From assembly GCA_019915135.1 (NCBI GenBank), contig JAHLMK010000013.1, positions 62,001-126,000 on the forward strand: a stretch of DNA of 64,000 nt. The letters run 5' to 3'. Position numbers and translations under genes: made by a program. The notes beneath the pieces were generated by a model that was given only the letters and a program-made list of their open reading frames with translations, ran no database searches and was not told the DNA's origin. Source of the DNA: Strobilurus pachycystidiatus (taxonomy: Eukaryota; Basidiomycota; Agaricomycetes; Agaricales; Physalacriaceae). Below, in pieces: positions 33,001 through 42,000 of the stretch (its first letter is position 1; every line of letters starts with the position of its first letter).

Positions 33001-36000
33001 CTGCGCGGAGCAAAAAATCGTCCAGTAAAGGTTCCCCGAAGGATAGAACCATCAAAGTCGAACCCAGAGAGTTCTTAATTCCAATCCAGCCAGGAATGGC
33101 TGCACAGAGTGATGCGGATGAGGCGATCACATCTGATCCACCGAAACCAATCCCACAATATGTGGGCAGGAAACGAGTCTCACTTCAAGATCTTGTGGGT
33201 CGAACATACGACCCCTATCTACTCGTAGACGTGCGGCCAGGAATAACAAGGCATTGGAAGGATATACAACGGGACGAGACAGACCCCTATATTCTTAAGT
33301 GTGCTGGATTTGAACAAACGGTAGACATTATACCGAAAATACATAAATCCCCTACGGGGATGGAAGTTGTGCTCCAATATGATGACAATCGAGCCCCGCC
33401 AGGATCGGCGGCTAGACGAGCCAGAGACGCCGCATTGCAACATGCGGCGGATATGGCCACTAGAACGGACAGACCGTTGGCCGTATCTGATGGATATACA
33501 ACATATGACTTGAGAGAGAAGCGCAAGGCGCTACATAAACAACCTAACTCTAGGTTGACTGGGAACTTAGGCCTGAGATTGGCCGTATCGAATTCGATGG
33601 CGAAGGAAGGAGTTACGAAAAGTAATTTCGTGACCGCCACAAGCAAAGATTCCCTTCTCGGCGAAGACCGAAAGTTGAAGGACGCTGCTGCATTACAGCG
33701 TATTCGGTTAGGACAGCTACGAGATGGGATATCCACCACCATACCCGATCAGGGTATCAGATTCGACGAACACGGAATACCTCGATGGGTATTAAAAGAA
33801 TTGGACCCCGACGATGGGTTTCAGAAGGGTAATGCACCTTCAAAGAATAAGGCCAATAGTCCGCCAGCTCCTGCAGGCACAACCGATGCTCCTGGGCCTC
33901 CGAATGGAGGGAACTCATCCAAAGCTCCAAACCAAAAGGCTAAAGATAGCCGTGAAAGCAGTAAACGGGCGAGTCGTGCACCATCTCCGAATGATGAGAA
34001 CGACAATGCCCCAGGGGGCGGAGGAGACAGTGGAGGAGGAAGCGACGGAGGCGGGGGAGGCGGAGGGGGAGGTAATAACTCCCCGGATGACGAAGACCCA
34101 GAAAGTGGGTCCGACCAACGATCACATGGCAACGTTCCACCCAACCCACCTGGAGGTGGTGGCGGTGGTGATGGTGGTGGTGGAGGAGGTGACGGCGGGG
34201 GAGACTCCGACGTGGGAGTACCCGATCCCTCTGACGACGGGATCGCTCGGAATCGAAGATCCATGGCGAGAGCGATTACCCCAGCAGGGGATAACTCGTC
34301 ACAACGGTATCGCGACCAAATGGTCGACAAATTGCTGGTGATTATTCATGAACATACCGACAAACGATTAGAGGTCGCTAGCGGCCTAGGGAAGATCAAG
34401 CCCGACAGGGCTGTAGTGAGCCGCTACGCTGGCGGCCATAAATATGAAGAGTTCAGCAAGTGGTTGCTGGAAATGTGCATAATTTATGAAGCCAATCAGA
34501 TGGCTGGCGCCGATCGTGAAAGAGAGAAGGTCAGCAACTTAGTGCTATTCCTGGAAGGAGACGCCAAAGATTGGTACCTAGACAACATTCGCGGGCCCGA
34601 CAGGGCCGTACAGAATTGGACCTTTGCAGAAGCGATAATCGCGTTATACGACCGATTCGTACATGAGACGACATTCCAAGAGAACCGTGTGCGTTATGAT
34701 AACGCCAAATACGTCGAGAAGCTAGGAGTACTCGGATGGCACGATAGGGTTCTAGCCCTCTCTAGAGCTCTTATATTCAAACCTACCAGTCACGAACTCA
34801 GGAATAAGTTCTTTTCGGGACTGCCGGCTAGAATTCGCGATGAGCTCATTGACAAAGGATACTCGGCCGATATTCACTCAATGGATAAACTTCTGAAGGC
34901 TGCTAGGGCCAAAGAACTGGCCATAATCCGCAAGGCTCAATATCACCAAAACGAACCTAGGATAGAGTCGAAAGACTCAAAACCAGCCAAGGCTAGTAAA
35001 CCCGAAGAGAAGGCGGTCGAACGAAATCCTAAGGTAGGATTTAAACCTATAGGTTTTGTCCGGAAAAATAGATTCCGGACCACGACACCAGGAGTTCAGG
35101 CTAATAAGGAGCCTGTAGTAGACAAAGCGAATAGACCGCCAGTTGACAAATCTAAGCTGACTTGCCATCGATGTGGTGGTCTCGGACATTTCGCTAGCGA
35201 TGTCCATATATGCCCAGCCGCGAAGCAGGACAAAGTGCACATCAGGGCGATCCATACCGAAATCGGTAGCACCAAATCTCATGGGTCACAAGACGGGGAT
35301 CGTGAAGAGGAACCGTCCCGTTCGGTGAATAATAGCGAAGCCGAATACGAATATGAACCAGTGTATGGTCAAGAAGTGATCTTCGAGGAGGACTCAATGC
35401 CTGAGTCCGACGATGATAACCAGACAAGTGATGAAAACGACTGGCAGGAACACATCCGGATGATGACGGTTATCGACTTCGAAGAAGACGATATGCCTGA
35501 ATTGTGGGATGCGAGCGATAGCGAACCAGAGCCCGAGGAGGAAGATGAGATACCGCCGCTTGCGGAAATCTCGGATGACGAGCTCAGTAATATGAGTGAG
35601 TCATATTCGGACGAGGAAGAAGACTCCATGGAAGGCGATGATGGTTTCGCCGTTGAAGAGTTCGACACACCAAGGGAGGTGTACGTTTCTGATGTCAAGG
35701 TTGAGACTCGATCGAGTCATAACGAATGTATGGCCTCGATACATACAGCAAGCGAAGAGGAACGGCACGTACCCCGCCAAATCACATTGAAGGTGGCGGG
35801 GACTATGGATAGGCCGACGTTTCCTCCAGAAGATAAGCGATGCCTCGCTATACGAATGAACATAAACGGACTAGAAGCACATACGCTACTGGATTCCGGA
35901 AGTACATCGACTTCGATCACCCCTTCATTTGCGAGGGCTTCAAAGGTGAAGGTACTAGAGCTTAAGAAACCGGTAAAGCTACAGCTGGGAACAATTGGCA

Positions 36001-39000
36001 GCCGGTCGGTGATAAACTACGGCGCAATAGCCCCAGTGGGGCTGAAAGGCTGTGGCCAGACATACTTCGACCTGGTCAACCTCGACAAGTACGATGCATT
36101 GATCGGGACGCCGTTCATGAGACGAAATAAGGTCGTCTTGGACTTTGAGAACTCGTGTGTACGAGTAAACGGTGTCACTATCCCTGGCGCGATAATAGAG
36201 GGGGAGGAAGCGGACGAGGTGGTACGAAGATACCGACTGAAAAGAGAATGACTCCCAGGAGTCAAACCGACTTCAGTGGAAGAAGTCGCAGACGAAGAAT
36301 CGGAAAATGAGATTCGTGCTATGAGATCAAGAGCACTACCATCGGACGCTCCCCTGCTTATGAAAGAGGGAGAATATGAAGAATGGCGGAAGAAACCGCC
36401 AGAAGCCATGAAAAGAAGAAGGCAAGGGAAGAAAAGGACTTCATTGGAAGAAGTCGAAGATGAAGAATCAGAGCGCGAGAATCGCGACATGAAGAACAGA
36501 GCGCTGCCAGACGATGCGCCATTACTAATGAAGGACAATGAGTTCGCCGAATGGCGAAGAATTACGCCACAGTCGGGGGTCAAAACCCCAAAGCGAGGGA
36601 ACAAAGGGAAGCAGAAACAACCCTTTGCGAAGCCGCAGGAAACTACGGAGCGAACGCCGGAAAGGGAATACTGTCAACCCACGTCGTCACGGGTGAAGGT
36701 CGAAGACCTAAGGACAGACGAGGACGACAACCGCCACGAGGAGGAACATCATCGTGACCAAATACCAATACCCAAGGAGAGCGAAGAACCGTCGCTCGAA
36801 AGACGATTCTGGGATCGACCAGTTCCAGCAGTGGAGATGGCATGGCCATACGATCCAAGAATGCCCACAGAATGGAACTCCGTCGTAGGAGCACTGTGGG
36901 ATAACGGGGTAGCCCAAACATACCCCAGAACATCGGGAGGAAAAGACCTCAAGAAGAGGTCGAACCCAAACATGACATATAATTATGTCCAAAGAGAATA
37001 CGAACCAAGCATAGTCGAACCACTGTGGTCATCACACAAGACATACAACAACCCTAAACACAGGGAAGCCATTCGTAGAATGATGACCATAGCGCCCGAC
37101 TTGGGCCAGGATGAGACGACAAGATCCATTGCAAGAAGTATTCGAGCGAATGAGAGACGAAATGTTCACAAGGAGTATAAGAAACCGCCTTGGAAACCCA
37201 CGGTAGATAAAGGGAAGAGAAAAGCGAAATGCTCCGATGATGATATACCCGCACTTCGAGAGAAGTGGTACGCGGAATACGAAGAACTCCTTAATGGAGT
37301 TCCCGAATCTATGCCCCCATTCAGGGAGATTAACCATGAGATTCACCTGATAGACGAACAAAAAAGGTATCAGTATCACCTTCCTCGATGTCCGCATTCG
37401 CTACGAGACGAATTACGAGAGAAAATAGACAAATACACCCGCGCTGGGTGGTGGAAACCGGCGACAGCCTCGCAAGCGGCTCCAATGTTGTGCATCCCCA
37501 AGAAGGATGGTAGACTTAGAACAGTAGTAGACTGTCGGAAACGGAACGATAACACCGTAAAAGATGTAACCCCCATGCCAGATCAGGAGGCCATTAGGGA
37601 AGATGTGGCCAGAGGGAAATATAGGTCAAAGATTGACCTGTCCGATGCGTACGAGCAAGTGAGGGTGTTACTGGAACATGTGGACAAAACCGCGTTTGCT
37701 ACTACCTTCGGTACATTCGTAAGTATGGTAATGCAACAAGGGGATTGCAACGCCCCTGCTACATTCCAGCGGCTAATGACCGCTATATTTCGCGACTATA
37801 TTGGCGTGTTTATGCACGTATATCTAGACGATATATTCATATACTCCGATTCCATCGAAGAGCATGAGGAACACATACACATTGTGTTGGAACTCCTGCG
37901 CAAAAATGCGCTGTATCTGAAGAGAGCGAAGTGCGAACTATACGCAGCCGAGGTAGACTGTCTAGGTCATATGATTGACCATAAAGGATTGCACGCCGAC
38001 GGGGACAAGTTGGCTCGAATTCGAGAGTGGAGGACCCCTCGATCCTACCACGACATTCAACGATTCGTCGGGCTAGTACAATACTTAGCCACATTCCTAC
38101 CCGACCTGTCCGCATATACTGGACCACTGCTTGGGATGACCCATAACGGGAACGTCTTCAATTGGAGACCTATACACCAACGATGCTTTGATATGATAAA
38201 GCACATCTGCTGTAAGACTGCGATACTGAAACCCATTAATTATGGCTCGGAGGAGCCCATATGGATAATATGCGATGCGTCCGCAACAGGTGTTGGTGCT
38301 ATGTATGGACAAGGGCCGACTTGGCAAACTTGTCGCCCAGCGGGATTCATGTCCCGGAAGTTCACGAACGCGCAACAGCACTATCGTGTATTCGAACAAG
38401 AGACATTGGCTATACTCGAAGCCCTAATGAAGTGGGAAGATAAATTAATCGGATATCCTATCCGTATTATCACAGATCATCGCGCATTGGAGTTTTTCAA
38501 AACTCAACTTCGAAATTCACCTCGAAATGGTGGCGCGAGCTGCATAGGATTCTAGGAGCGCGCCTCCTGATGTCGACATCCTTTCACCCTCAGACGGACG
38601 GACTCACAGAGCGGACTAATCGCTCAATAGGACAGATATTCCGTACCATGGTACACGCGAACCAGAAGGACTGGTTGGACAAAGTCGACCTGGCAGAGTT
38701 TGCCATAAACGCGAGTATCAGTAGTACGACTCGATATGCCCCATTCGAACTCAACGGCGGATATATGCCCTCAATGATGAGGGAGATGCGAAGTGCTGAG
38801 ACAGCGCCCAGAGCGATAAAAGAGTTTGCTAAGAACGCGCTATTGAATCTAGCAGAGGCCCATGATGCAATTATCGAGAGTCGAGTATTTCAGACTCATC
38901 ATGCAAATAGACGCCGCTCCGAAGAGCCAGAAATAAAGGTCGGAGACCTTGTGTATTTGAGTACTAAGAACTTGAACCTTCCCAAAGGAAGGGCGCGAAA

Positions 39001-42000
39001 ACTATGCCCTAAGTATGTAGGACCATATAAGGTGGCCGAATGTTGGCCTAGCACATCTACATACAAATTAGAGCTGCCTACAGCTCTCGCGGAGAGAAGG
39101 ATATATCCCACTTTCCATGTGGGATTACTAAGGCCATACTACGCGAACGACGACGCGCTGTTCCCTAACAGAGCAACACCGGAACCATACGATTTTGGGG
39201 CGCCAGACGACGCCGAATGGTTCGTAGACGAGATCATTGGCCATCGATGGATGGCAGATGGCACTATCGAAGTCGAGGTTCGCTGGAGTCTGGGAGACAC
39301 CACTTGGGAACCTCTGGATAAAGAAATCAACAAGCTAGAAGCGCTAGACCGCTATCTGGAAATCCAAGGTGTAAAGACACCTTCCAAACTGCATAAGAAG
39401 GACCACACTGTGGTGGTCGCAGACAAGGCGAAGAAACATAAGCGCCGGAGGAGATAGCGGAATAGACGCTGGCGTCAATTGGACACATGGTAATGTGTCG
39501 TAAATGATCGGGACTTATAGAACTTAGACCCCGACCACGACGACGAAAATTTTCGTCCGAATACCAGATGTCTAACGAAAACAACAACTCCCGTTGGAGT
39601 TCTGGTTGGGGGGGTAGAGGCCAGTCTGGCCAAAATCCCGCCGATTCGAACTCGGCAAACAATCAAAATCGGCCACTGGACCAAGCCAACAGAGCATGGG
39701 GACAAGCTCCCCCTAGTTGGCAAGGACCGGCTCCGCCCACGCCTTGGGCAGCGCAGCAGCCGTACCAAAACTGGCAAGGACAACCGACCTATATGCCGTA
39801 TTCAACCGCCCGCACGGACACAATGGCGCCTCCGTACGGGCAATACCCGGTTCCCATTCCCGGTCCATTCGCGATGGGACCAAACGCGCCAAATAACGAA
39901 GACTCCCAATGGGAGTCAGAACGCAGATTCGCTGGTCTAGAAGACCTACCAGGAAGAGGACCTCGCGGCGGACCGACGGTCAACCGTGGCGCGATCATAG
40001 ACGGACCAGCACAGCCCTCGGGATCCTTCAACAACCCACGATCTGGGTTGGGATCCTATCATAGCTCCCACAATAGGCACCAAGGAAGAGGGAGTTCAAG
40101 ATACCACCCCGCGAGACGTGACGCGGGACGGTTCCTAGATTCCTCGTCGGATAGCCAGAGCTCAAGCTCGAGGAAAGGAAAGAGACGAGCGACCTCACAA
40201 GAGGTCGAAGAACAGCAGCGAGAGATAGAACGCCAACGAGAATTGGCGGAAGATGCACGTATCGAGGATCGACGACGCGAGGTCGAAAGGGAACCATTCG
40301 TCAGAGGCGTTCCATCGCACGTCCTCGACGACCCCCAATTCCAGAGCGCCGTCGAAGACCTCTACCGCTCGCAGTATCTGCAGCATGACGAGGAACTAGC
40401 ACGGCAAGAACAGGAAGCCGAACGTTTTGCAGAGCAACAACGGCTAGAGCGGATTATCGCGGATTCTCAGAGAATGTTACAAGAGGCACAAGCAGGCCTA
40501 GAAAGATTGAAGAGACCTCGAGGATCCCCACCTCAGCAAGGGGAGGCCAAACGCGTGAAACACGGCCATATGCCCAGTGGGGGGGGGACGACGTCGGCTC
40601 CACGAAGGGAGCCAAACACTCAGGTCCAGCCAGAACCTTCCACATCGTTAGCACCAGGAACGACACCGGCTCCTCGTAGGGAGCCAAACCTTCAGGTCCA
40701 ACCCGGACCTTCAACATCAGTAGCACCACGCGCCACAGCGCGGGACGCCCTGGCTCCTACCAGACCCATACCGGCCCCGTATATGGCAGACGTCAATATG
40801 ACAGGGCCAGAGATGGAGGCGAGGCCGATGATCAAGGCCAAAAAGACGACATCGGCTCCAGAAACGGAGCCTAAAGTCAAGCGGGTCAGTACGACTGGGA
40901 CACCACGACGGATCCCATCTGCACCCGAACTGGTGCAACGGCGGTTTTACCTTACAAGTGTCGACAGGGAGATCTTCCCTGATAGCTTCCCAGACACTGA
41001 AAGTCGAATCGCTCGACTATATCGAGAGGCGATGCCTGCAGAGAATCCACCCACCGAGGCGGAGATATATCAACAGATGCTGAACGAGTATGAGGATCAG
41101 CACGAAGCAGATACTAATCTGCATGTCCCAGACGAAGGAGAGTGGAGCGACGCCGCCGACGAGTCTGACTACGAAGACTCACAATTGAGTCATAAGGATA
41201 AGAAGTCGCGCAAGAAAAAGGACGAGCCATTGGTTCAGATGGAAATCGAAGCCGACGACGACGAGAAAGAGCGGCGCCGTAAGGAGCGCCATAACGCACG
41301 AGTAGAGGAGGTCGCGGGACTTCGGTTCCGCCAGGCCATGAACCGGTATCGCAACCAACCTGGTCGTATGCCCAATGGCCTTAATAGAGTAACCATCGAT
41401 GGCATGGTTCAACGGGATAACTTCCTTTGGGGAATTACTTCCCCCAGATTCTTCGTGTATCGACCACGCAATCTGGTCCTTCACGGTGTCCGCGCTCGTG
41501 CAGCCCTCCGATGTGTGGAGGAGGGCCGCGAATTCGTGATTACGACCGGTGACAGGAAGGAGATTATGTGGCAGGGGTTCCCCATGAACCCGAAACAACT
41601 GTATCAGGCAGTCAATGCCATAGAAGGACAATATGGTCGCCACCGCGAATTGTTGGTGTACCTCAACCTGTTCTACCGAATATCTCGGTACTTCGTCCCA
41701 GAACTGCGGGATTGGACGATGTGGGAGACACTTCGCGTGTTCGACCAGCACCCGGACTGGCACCAGCCCGAGTTATTGCGCTCGGTTCAACTCTCAATCC
41801 CAATACCCGAAGGGATACTACTCGAAGGTGAAACCATTCACCTTAAACAACCATCGCCGGAAGAGCCTATCGAGATACATTTCCGGCACTTCCTTTGGAC
41901 GAGTGCTCCGGGAACTCGAAATGCCATACACGGATTGATGGTCGGGCGAGGCAACGCCATATACGCTCCAACTGGGTTTGGGGTACTAATGGCTCGGGGA

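Noticed and set aside
33821..34330. Minus-strand Pro/Ser-rich frame inside gag
   Set aside because: It is the mirror of the Gly-rich run on the plus strand (GGN codons read back as proline) and has no independent support.
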